From: JAYVYM01 sp046593925
Lineage (GTDB): Bacteria > Actinomycetota > Actinomycetes > Mycobacteriales > SCTD01
Length of the DNA: 22,423 nucleotides
Direction: 5' to 3'
NCBI GenBank assembly: GCA_046593925.1
Contig: JBKJQN010000036.1
Location: 1-22,423 of the forward strand
The translations under genes and the position numbers were made by a program. Positions 7,351-13,681 of this stretch are shown here, piece after piece. Position 1 is the first letter of the stretch. The number at the start of each line of letters is the position of its first letter. The notes below the pieces were generated by a model. It searched no databases. It saw only the letters and a list, made by a program, of their open reading frames with translations, and had not been told where the DNA came from.

Positions 7351-7455
7351 GCCGCAGGCGCCCAGCACGCCATCGCCCCCTGTCGTGGGTGCTGAGAGCA
7401 GCGGGTGCTGCGGCCAGTTGAGCGGTGAGCGAGGTCCGGCGCCGCTCGCAGCGGG

Positions 7456-8571
7456 CTAGTCCGTCAGGAGCGAGGTGGACAGTTCCCGCTCGGGCAGGAC
7501 CTGGATGAAGTACTCGACCCCGAACATCTCCTGCACGATGTGCTCGGGGAACATCTCAGGGTCGATCGGGTACTGCGAGCGGTGCGCGGCCGTGGCTCGC
7601 AGCCGGTGACCCACGAACTGCGAGACGTCGATGCAGGTGCTCACAAGGGCGTCCACCTGGTCCCCGGACGCCAGTGATCGGGTGTGTGTGGAGTGGGCCG
7701 GCTCCCCCGGCCTGTCGACGGCGCTCGTCCCCGCGGGCAGGAAGGCCAGGCTCGTAACGTCGTCGAGGGCCACCACATGGGCGTTGCGGGGTCGGCCGCT
7801 GGCGATGCCCTGCTCGCCGATGAACTCCCCGGGCCCGGACCGATCGACGACCCGCAGCCGCCCGTCCGCGTCCTCGCGGCGGATCTCGACCGCGCCGGAG
7901 AGCAGGAAGAACATGGTAGTCGCCTCCTCGCCCTGCTCGACGAGGTAGGAGCCCGCCGGGAACCACTGCACGTCGACGAAGTCCGCGGCGTACCCGAGCA
8001 TCGTGCTCTCGCGCGAGAAGACCGACAGGGCCCGGACGAAGTCCTTCGTGCCGTGGAAGCGGTCGGTCAGGTCGACCACCCACGCGGCTAAGCGGTCGCG
8101 CAGCATCATCCGGCTGCGCGGCAGGTGGCAGTGGAAGAGCCGGACCGGTGCCTGGGGCCGCCAGGCGTGACAGGCCGCGGTGACCGCTGCGCCCACAGCG
8201 ACATGGTCCGGGTGCCCGGAGAACCCGTCGGGCCCGAACGTGATCACCACGTCCGGTTGGACCTCGTCGAGCAGTCCGGTCGCGAGCTCGAGCAGCGCCT
8301 GGCCGTCGAACTGCGACAGACCACCGTCCGGATGGTCGAGGCACCTCGTCCCGACCAGACCGAGCTCCTGTCCGGCAGCCTGCAGTTCCTTCTCCCGCAC
8401 TGCCGCCAGGGTGGCCCGGGTCGCCACGCGCGCATCCCGAATCTGGCCAGCCTCACCCTTGGTCAGCGAGACGACGTAGACCTCAGCGCCGTCGCTCGCG
8501 TACTTGGCCAGCGTGCCGCCGGCGCAGACGGTCTCGTCATCAGGGTGGGCGAAGACGCCCAGCAGCCGCAC
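7456..8571 (-). CDS. PIG-L/LmbE-type deacetylase with an inserted cyclic-nucleotide-binding domain
   Basis: From the GTG at 8571 the product is 371 residues. Residues 1-180 are a PIG-L zinc-dependent de-N-acetylase (GlcNAc-PI, MshB and Mca family) with AHPDDE at 8-13 and GHPDH at 119-123 as zinc and catalytic motifs. Residues about 195-282 are a CNB domain with FPAGSYLVEQGEEATTMFFLLSG and the cassette FIGEQGIASGRPRNAHV (E253, R262). The tail from about 305, STCIDVSQFVGHRLRATAAHRSQ...GVEYFIQV, looks like the usual C-terminal helix and strand of PIG-L enzymes (compare 'IDV...KRAALRAHASQ...EY'). The CNB domain therefore appears inserted into the enzyme rather than appended. The frame is open to 8811, but the GTG at 8571 directly precedes RLLGVFAHPDDE and leaves a 41-base gap to the upstream cysteine-synthase gene, its likely operon partner. 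The deacetylated substrate is unknown. Confidence 0.85.
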   Translation of the reverse strand: MRLLGVFAHPDDETVCAGGTLAKYASDGAEVYVVSLTKGEAGQIRDARVATRATLAAVREKELQAAGQELGLVGTRCLDHPDGGLSQFDGQALLELATGLLDEVQPDVVITFGPDGFSGHPDHVAVGAAVTAACHAWRPQAPVRLFHCHLPRSRMMLRDRLAAWVVDLTDRFHGTKDFVRALSVFSRESTMLGYAADFVDVQWFPAGSYLVEQGEEATTMFFLLSGAVEIRREDADGRLRVVDRSGPGEFIGEQGIASGRPRNAHVVALDDVTSLAFLPAGTSAVDRPGEPAHSTHTRSLASGDQVDALVSTCIDVSQFVGHRLRATAAHRSQYPIDPEMFPEHIVQEMFGVEYFIQVLPERELSTSLLTD

Positions 8572-8612
8572 GGGCCGTCCGCCCGCGGAGCCGGAGCTGT
8601 CCTGGTGGCCGC

Positions 8613-9566
8613 TCAGAGCTCGGCCGCCACATCGTCGAACAGGGCCGTCGAGAAGTAGCGCTCCATGCGGTCCGGCAGGACCGTGGCCACGTGGTGCCCC
8701 GGGCCGAGCCGGGCGGCCAGCCGCCGGGCTGCGGCGATGTTCAGCCCGCTCGACGGGCCGATGCCCAGGCCGCGGAGGCCGAACTCGCGCGCTGTCGCCA
8801 AAGCCTCCCATTCCGGGACCAGCACGGGCTCCTTGAGGCCGACGGCGTCGGGGTCGAGCAGCCGGCTCATGCCGTCGACGACGCCCGGCACACCCCCCAC
8901 GACCTCGGGGTCTCCCCCCGGCAGGTACGTGGCGGTGGGCACCGCGCGGGCGACGACGGTGTCGTAGCCGGCGTCCCGCAGCGCGTGGGCTACACCCATC
9001 AGCGTGCCGCCCGTCCCGACTCCGGCGACGAAGCCGTGCAGCCGGACACCGGCCTGCCGGATCAGCTCGGGCCCCGTGGAGTGCCGGTGCGCGAAGACGT
9101 TGCGTGGATTCTCGAACTGTCGGACGGCGTAGAGGTCCGCTGAGGCATCGGTGTCGCGGAGCAGCGCAGAGACCGCTCCCGGCATGCCCTGGTCGGCAGG
9201 GGTCAGGACCACCTCACCACCCAGTCGACGGATCATGAGGACGCGCTCCCCGCTGACCGTCTTCGGCATGTACGCCCGAAACGGCACGCCCACGGTGGCG
9301 CATACCATGCTCAACGCGATCGAGGTTGACCCGCTCGAGGCCTCGACCACGACGGTCGTGGGCAACACCTCGCCCGAGGCGATGGCGTGCGCGACGATGC
9401 TCGTCGCCATTCGGTCCTTGGTGCAGCCGCTCGGCAGCAGGTGGTCCAGCTTCAGCCAGAGCGTGCAGCCGGTCGCCTCGTCCTGGACCGGGATGGTCGG
9501 CGTCTCGAGCGGGAGGCTCAGCAGCCAGGACGCGTGCTCGAGGAACCTTGCGTGCGCCCTCTGCAT
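8613..9566 (-). CDS. PLP-dependent cysteine synthase / beta-synthase-like protein
   Basis: The 317-residue product is a fold-type II PLP enzyme of the cysteine synthase/CBS family. The Schiff-base lysine is K50 in LPSGCTKDRMA (family norm NPSGSVKDR). The substrate loop is EASSGSTS at 75-82, where the Asn of the usual SGNTG that contacts the PLP ring is Ser. The phosphate-binding loop GVGTGGTLMG is at 183-191, and the ring-nitrogen serine lies in GPSSGLN at 270-275. Ordinary O-acetylserine sulfhydrylases keep SGNTG, so acceptor or nucleophile preference may differ. It lies 41 bases upstream of the PIG-L-CNB gene on the same strand, which suggests cotranscription. A cysteine-making enzyme beside a mycothiol-type deacetylase hints at low-molecular-weight thiol chemistry, but that is inference. 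Confidence 0.8.
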   Translation of the reverse strand: MQRAHARFLEHASWLLSLPLETPTIPVQDEATGCTLWLKLDHLLPSGCTKDRMATSIVAHAIASGEVLPTTVVVEASSGSTSIALSMVCATVGVPFRAYMPKTVSGERVLMIRRLGGEVVLTPADQGMPGAVSALLRDTDASADLYAVRQFENPRNVFAHRHSTGPELIRQAGVRLHGFVAGVGTGGTLMGVAHALRDAGYDTVVARAVPTATYLPGGDPEVVGGVPGVVDGMSRLLDPDAVGLKEPVLVPEWEALATAREFGLRGLGIGPSSGLNIAAARRLAARLGPGHHVATVLPDRMERYFSTALFDDVAAEL

Positions 9567-9572
9567 GCGCGC

Positions 9573-9578
9573 AGCCTA
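9573..9578 (-). promoter_or_regulatory. Putative -10 element for a leaderless transcript of the cysteine-synthase-like gene
   Basis: On the minus strand TAGGCT lies 12 to 7 bases before the ATG at 9566 and fits TANNNT. No ribosome-binding site is visible between it and the start. This parallels the arrangement at 6628 and 15757-15798. The -35 region is unremarkable. Confidence 0.35.
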
Positions 9579-9696
9579 CGGCGACCGCGCAGGCACCCGC
9601 CGTCGGTCCAGGACTACCGTTGTGACCGGAGCTCGCTCCAGCGGCTTCAGATCAGCGCCGCCGTCCCCGACCTGATCAAGATCACGGAGGGTGCGC

Positions 9697-10197
9697 GTGA
9701 ACGCGGAGCTCTCGGCACTGCGACGGGTGTGTCCGTACCGACTCGTCGTCGAGGAGGACCTGGATCAGCTGTTGCAGGAGGTCACGCTCCGCGAGGCGGC
9801 GACCGGCGAGACGCTCTTCGAGGAGGGTGACCCGACGACCGGCGTCGCCGCGGTCCTCGAGGGGCAGGTCGACGTCCGCAGGCACGGACGTACCCTCGCG
9901 ACACTTGGGCCGGGTTCGGTCCTCGGGGAGCTCTCGCTGTTCCTGCCGTCCACCTCCCGCACCGCGACTGCCACAGCGAGCTCCCCAGTGCGGATGGTTT
10001 TCTGGCACGCGGTGGACCTGCGGGCCCGGCTGGTTCGCCACGAGCGGCTGGCGACGGCGATCGTGGCAGACCTCGCGCACGTCCTCGCGGACCGGCTCGA
10101 ACGGCGCACGCAGGACGTCGTTGAGCTGCTCGACGTCGTCGGCCGACGCCTCCCGCTGTCCGACCTGGAACGCCTCCGCAGTCGCGCCGTGGAGTAG
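9697..10197 (+). CDS. Stand-alone cyclic-nucleotide-binding domain protein
   Basis: This 166-residue protein consists mainly of one CNB domain: VTLREAATGETLFEEGDPTTGVAAVLEGQVDVRRHGRTLATLGPGSVLGELSLFLPSTSRTATATA. The phosphate-binding cassette has the canonical Gly-Glu (GEL) and the SRTATA arginine. A helical C-terminus of about 60 residues follows (RHERLATAIVADLAHVLADRLERRTQ). No helix-turn-helix is seen, so it is not a Crp/Fnr transcription factor and may act as a sensor or partner subunit. Two GTG codons compete: ACGGAGG at 9684-9690 abuts the one at 9691 but lies six bases before the one at 9697, so I chose 9697. It is divergent from the cysteine-synthase-like gene across a 130-base gap. 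Confidence 0.78.
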   Translation: MNAELSALRRVCPYRLVVEEDLDQLLQEVTLREAATGETLFEEGDPTTGVAAVLEGQVDVRRHGRTLATLGPGSVLGELSLFLPSTSRTATATASSPVRMVFWHAVDLRARLVRHERLATAIVADLAHVLADRLERRTQDVVELLDVVGRRLPLSDLERLRSRAVE

Positions 10198-10269
10198 CCC
10201 TCCGGCAGCCCGCGTGACCGTGAGAGCAGTCGCTGCTCAGGGGATGCGCCGCGCATGCTGCTCGATCCG

Positions 10270-10735
10270 TCGGGCAGGCCCGCACCGAGAAGGTGACGAC
10301 AACGCGGACGGCTCCCGCGACGTCCTCGGGGCGACCAGCGTGTAGGGCCGCTTCTGCCCGGTCGGCGAGCGCGGCCCCGCACCGGCGGCCACCAGCCCTG
10401 AAATGATGAGACTGAGCTTGACCCCTCGGTCCCGAACGTCGAGGAAGGTCGCTGCGGCCAGGCCACGCAGGCCGTGCTTGCTGGCGATGTACGCGGCCTT
10501 GTTCGGAGCGGCTCGGCGCGCCGCGCCGGAGCCGATGAATAACAGGGCGCTGAGAGCGGCCTGGACCAGAGCCGGGAGCTCCGAGCCGGGTCAGCACCGC
10601 CGAGGACATGAGGTTGACCTGTAGCAGCCTGTCCCACACCCGCGAGCCGGCGGGCCGAGCCGTGGCGCGAGCGTCGCGCCCGCTGTACGGGAGGCCGGAG
10701 AAGACGTCGCTGGTGGCACCGGCGGGCATCGTCAC
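10270..10735 (-). pseudogene. Short-chain dehydrogenase/reductase (SDR) remnant
   Basis: Several minus-strand frames give one SDR. WDRLLQVNLMSSAVLTRL (about 10636-10583) is the conserved helix carrying the Asn. In the next frame, ALLFIGSGAARRAAPNKAAYIASKHGLRGLA (about 10550-10460) carries the Ser and the YxxxK catalytic pair. In the first frame again, RPEDVAGAVRVVVTF (about 10320) is the typical C-terminal region. At least two frameshifts separate these pieces, and the N-terminal TGxxxGxG cofactor motif is not found. It is therefore a decayed gene whose substrate cannot be named. It lies between the CNB protein and the MBL-fold gene. Confidence 0.7.
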
Positions 10736-10769
10736 GGTCCGGCTGCCGGTGGCGAGCGCCCTGGTGCCG

Positions 10770-10950
10770 CGTCACGACGAGCTGCAGCACCGTGTCCTGG
10801 GTGACGGACACCGGAGCCGCGACCCCGCCGTTCCGGAGCTCGACGGAGACGCTGAAGGTCGCCGGGGACGTCGCGAAGAGGTCCCGTGGTGCTCCCTCGG
10901 TCTCCGGCGTGACGCAGCTGGACGCGAGGTCCGTGGCACGATGTCCGCTG
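10770..10950 (-). pseudogene. Unassigned beta-rich coding remnant
   Basis: The minus strand at about 10883-10770 reads DLFATSPATFSVSVELRNGGVAAPVSV, then TQDTVLQLVVT, with residue usage that looks coding rather than random. It is weakly reminiscent of small cupredoxin-like exported proteins with 'V..G.V..P..V.V..G..V.L.VTS'. The frame dissolves on both sides, and no start, signal peptide or copper ligands are found. Besides this and the SDR remnant, the 977-base interval 10198-11174 shows nothing I can support. Confidence 0.25.
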
Positions 10951-11174
10951 CCGTGATCACGGTCGGACAGTGCCGGCGGCGCCACCGGGCGTCGGCTGGG
11001 TTGCCGCCACAACGGCGATCCACCCGGTTGGCGCGAGCAGACGGCGGCGGAGACCGTGAAGTAGGGGCCAACGGAACCGTGGGCTTCTCTCTCGGCACCT
11101 GCTCGGGACCGCAGTGCCATACGCCGGTCCGGTGGTGTCAAGAAGCCGTGTTCGGAGTGTTCTGTTTCGGGGGG

Positions 11175-12014
11175 TTATGTCCGGGCCGGCCGCCGCTCCA
11201 CCTCGAGGACGTCGCCCTCGCGCGCCACCACGACCCGGACCGGACTCCCGGTGCCGGGCGCCCAGACGCCGATGTCGTCGAGGGCGTCGTCGGTGCGGGC
11301 CGGCGAGTGGTGGGACAGCACGAGGGTGCCGACGCGGCAGCGGACGGCCAGCGCGACAGCTTCCTGGACCGTGGCGTGTCCGTAGTCCACCGCCGGCGGC
11401 CACTCGCCGTCGAGGGACTGCGCGTCGTGCACCAGCACGTCCACGCCGTCCAGCAGCGCCAGCAGCTCGGCGGACAGCCCGGCAGCCGGAGCGTGGTCAG
11501 GCAGGTACGCCAACGAGTCGCCGTCGCGGTCCACTCGCAGCCCGAAGGTGCGCCCACCCTTGTGCTGCACGTCGATGGCCGTGACGGTGAAGCCCTCAAT
11601 GCTCGCCATGCCGCCGTCCCAGGTGCGGAATCCCCAGCAGCCCCGCAGTCCCTCAGGGGTGATCGAGAAGGCCGGGGGCGACATCAGCTGGGCCAGCAGG
11701 TCCCGTCCGGAAAGCCCGCTCTGGGCAGGCAGGTAGAGCTCCACCCTCGAGTCGTCGCGGTCACCTCCGGAAAAGAAGGGCAGGCCCTGCACGTGGTCCC
11801 AGTGCAGGTGGCTCAGCACGATCGACCCTGCGAACGGGCGACCCTCGAGCCGGCCCGTCAGCGACCGCAGGCCGGTGCCTGCGTCAAGGACCAGCGCCGG
11901 GACCGGGTCGTCGTCGGCGTACACCGCGACGCAGGAGGTGTGGCCGCCGTACCGGACGAACTCCGGCCCTGGGGCAGGCGTCGACCCCCGTACGCCTAGC
12001 AGCTCGAGCCTCAT
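11175..12014 (-). CDS. MBL-fold metallo-hydrolase (phosphodiesterase-like)
   Basis: The 279-residue product starts MRLELLGVRGSTPAPGPEFVRYGGHTSCV. This is the signature of a widespread family of single-domain metallo-beta-lactamase-fold hydrolases related to PhnP/RNase Z and often annotated as phosphodiesterase-like. The dinuclear zinc motif LSHLHWDHVQGLPFF gives H69, H71, D73 and H74; later ligand candidates are HDAQ, DYGHAT and LVLSHHSP. The ATG at 12014 has GGGAGG five bases upstream and is preferred over the GTG one codon earlier. The biochemical substrate of this family is mostly unknown. Given the CNB-rich neighbourhood, a cyclic-nucleotide phosphodiesterase is a testable possibility, not a conclusion. 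The patatin remnant ends 13 bases upstream on the same strand, so the two may once have been one operon. Confidence 0.8.
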   Translation of the reverse strand: MRLELLGVRGSTPAPGPEFVRYGGHTSCVAVYADDDPVPALVLDAGTGLRSLTGRLEGRPFAGSIVLSHLHWDHVQGLPFFSGGDRDDSRVELYLPAQSGLSGRDLLAQLMSPPAFSITPEGLRGCWGFRTWDGGMASIEGFTVTAIDVQHKGGRTFGLRVDRDGDSLAYLPDHAPAAGLSAELLALLDGVDVLVHDAQSLDGEWPPAVDYGHATVQEAVALAVRCRVGTLVLSHHSPARTDDALDDIGVWAPGTGSPVRVVVAREGDVLEVERRPART

Positions 12015-12027
12015 CACGGCCTCCCAG

Positions 12028-12770
12028 TCATCGCAACACCAGGGCGGAGATCTGCGTCAACGCCGCAGACACGGCGTTCCGGCCGGCCTCACGGGCCCGG
12101 TCGATCTGGTGGAACTTCAGCATTCCCACCCCCCTGGTGTCCGGCCTCAGGCCGAGGTCGGCCACCTCGTGCGCCAGCGCGGACGCATCGGCGCTCGTCA
12201 TCATCATGGTGCGCGTCAGCGTGTCCGCCAGGGCCGGCACGCGCGGAGGTCCGGTGCGCGTCCGGGACGACGGGCTGCCGCCAAGCCGACGCCGACTGCA
12301 ATCAGCTTGCACTCCCTCCGGACGGCGTCGAGACCGGAAGGTTGTCCAGCACGCCGCCGTCCACGGGAAGCGCCCCTCCGGACAGGTACGCCGGGCAGCC
12401 GCAGCGAGCAGCGGACGGCCTCCGCCACCGGCCCGCTGCTGTGCACGATCTTGCGGCAGTTCAGAAGGTCGACGCTCACGCACCGGAACTTGTGCGGCAG
12501 CGCCTCGGCGACCAACCCCTGCCTGCCCTCATCAGGGTGAAGCTGCGGCGACCCGGACCAGCCCCTTGGTTGGCAGCACCTCGTCGCTTATCGGGTTGGT
12601 GCGGACCACGTACTCGTCATGTTGGCGTCCATCCCCCGTGGCATCGAGCTCGGCGGCGGCCAGACCGGCGATGCGGGCTCCAACGCTCGTGCCGCGAAGC
12701 GGTCGACGACCACCGCGCGGCCTCGAGCCCCTCGGGGACTCCGATGGCCGCGGGGGCGCGGGCTCCGCCC
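12028..12770 (-). pseudogene. Patatin-like phospholipase remnant
   Basis: Pieces in different minus-strand frames fit a bacterial patatin-like acyl hydrolase. GTSVGARIAGLAAAELD (about 12700) provides a GxSxG nucleophile elbow. NPISDEVLPTKGLVRVAA (about 12600-12545) is followed by ALPHKFRCVSVDLLNCRKIVHSSGPVAEAVR (about 12505-12415), VDGGVLDNLPVSTPSGG with the catalytic DGG (about 12365-12310), and the C-terminus TRGVGMLKFHQIDRAREAG (about 12140-12080). At least two frameshifts and an in-frame stop inactivate it, and the N-terminus is cut off by an IS1182 fragment at about 12771. In mycobacteria, CNB domains are fused to patatin domains (Rv2565, Rv3239c), so this remnant may belong with the CNB proteins nearby. 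Confidence 0.7.
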
Positions 12771-12985
12771 CCACCGGCCTTCAGCCCGCACCATCCGGTC
12801 GTCACTCATCGCCCGGTGCCGACTCGCCGACGCCCGGACCTTCGAACCGTCCAACGCGACCCGACCCAGCGACACCAACCCGGCCTGGGCACACGACGCC
12901 AGCGACTGGGTGAACAGCTCCTTGAACGCCTCCGCGTGCCGGGTCCGGAACCGGCTGATCGCCACGAAGTCCGGCGCCTGGGCCG
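12771..12985 (-). mobile_element. IS1182-family transposase fragment
   Basis: The minus strand encodes DFVAISRFRTRHAEAFKELF followed by TQSLASCAQAGLVSLGRVAL and DGSKVRASASRHRAMSDDRMVRAE. This is the conserved N-terminal-to-middle part of actinobacterial IS1182 transposases, including the DGSK catalytic Asp region. The match stops abruptly at both ends. At about 12771 the sequence becomes patatin-like; at about 12985 it changes to an opposite-strand IS1380 fragment. No terminal repeats are present. Confidence 0.8.
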
Positions 12986-12989
12986 CGGC

Positions 12990-13176
12990 GCAAGCTCACC
13001 GCGGTGCATGACCCGGCGAAGGTGGTGCTGGACCTGGCGGCCGCGCTCGCCCTGGGCGGCGACTGCCTGGACGACATCGCGGTGCTTCGGGCCGAGCCCG
13101 GCCTCTACGGGCCGGTCGCGTCCGATCCGACGGTGTCCCGGACGATCGCCGCGCTCGCCGCCGACACCCCACGGGC
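12990..13176 (+). mobile_element. IS1380-family transposase fragment
   Basis: The plus strand encodes LTAVHDPAKVVLDLAAALAL, then GGDCLDDIAVLRAEPGLYGP and VASDPTVSRTIAALAAD. This is the characteristic N-terminal region of actinobacterial IS1380-type transposases. Only about 60 codons remain, without start or catalytic core. The fragment is bounded by the IS1182 piece on the left and a minus-strand cupin piece on the right. Confidence 0.75.
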
Positions 13177-13437
13177 TCACCGATGGCAGCGGTCACGAGG
13201 TTGCCCGTTGGCGCGAGACGCGTGTCGGTCCAACAGGTGAACCGCATCGGGCCCTTGACGACGTAGAACGTCTCGTCGTGCGCGCGGTGGATGTCCGGCG
13301 CCGGCCTGGGCCAGCCCGGTTTGAGGCTGCACTCGACCAGGCCCATCCGGCCGTTCACCGCGGTGCCGTCCGCCAGCACGCGGAAGCCCACCGGCCCGGC
13401 GCGGAACGACTCTCCGGAGCCCGGAGCTGTCAGCCGG
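13170..13437 (-). pseudogene. Cupin-domain protein, N-terminal fragment
   Basis: The minus strand encodes FRLTAPGSGESFRAGPVGFR, VLADGTAVNGRMGLVECSLK, PGWPRPAPDIHRAHDETFYV and VKGPMRFTCWTDTRLAPTGN. This is the first half of a small cupin protein with the metal-binding H-x-H...E pattern partly visible (HRAHDETFYV). The start is replaced by istB-like sequence at about 13438, and the second cupin motif is lost at the IS1380 junction near 13170. It is a gene fragment stranded between IS pieces; substrate unknown. Confidence 0.65.
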
Positions 13438-13681
13438 AAGGCTGGACGGGCGGGTACGCGGCGTAGTCCAGGTCCTGCAGCCTGGCCTCCCGCGGGAACC
13501 CGGCCGCGGTGATCTGGCGGGCGCAGCGGCACCGGTCGCGGTCGTGGCACTCGACCTTCAGCAGCTCGGCCAGGAACCCACGGCAGGTCAGCTGCTCGCG
13601 CAGGGCGGCGTCGGCGACCTCGCCGAACCGGGCCCGCATCGTCGGCAGCGGGCTGAGGTGGGCAAGTGACCGGGTGCTCAT
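13430..13681 (-). mobile_element. istB: IS21-family helper ATPase (IstB), N-terminal fragment
   Basis: The minus strand from the ATG at 13681 encodes MSTRSLAHLSPLPTMRARFG, then EVADAALREQLTCRGFLAEL and LKVECHDRDRCRCARQITAA, then GFPREARLQDLDY. This resembles the N-terminal IstB-like region (LRALKAP.LR..L..L...A....W....FL..LL..E...R......R...A.FP..K.L.DFD). The ATP-binding core (Walker A GxxGxGKT) is missing, so it cannot work. Its ATG overlaps the stop codon of the metal ATPase (ATGA at 13678-13681), so the ATPase gene is joined directly to the istB start. Confidence 0.65.

Noticed and set aside
7351..7455. Terminator between the convergent DUF2652 and PIG-L-CNB genes (GCAGC-GGGT-GCTGC near 7401)
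   Set aside because: The stem is only five base pairs with no T-run; too weak to list as a feature.
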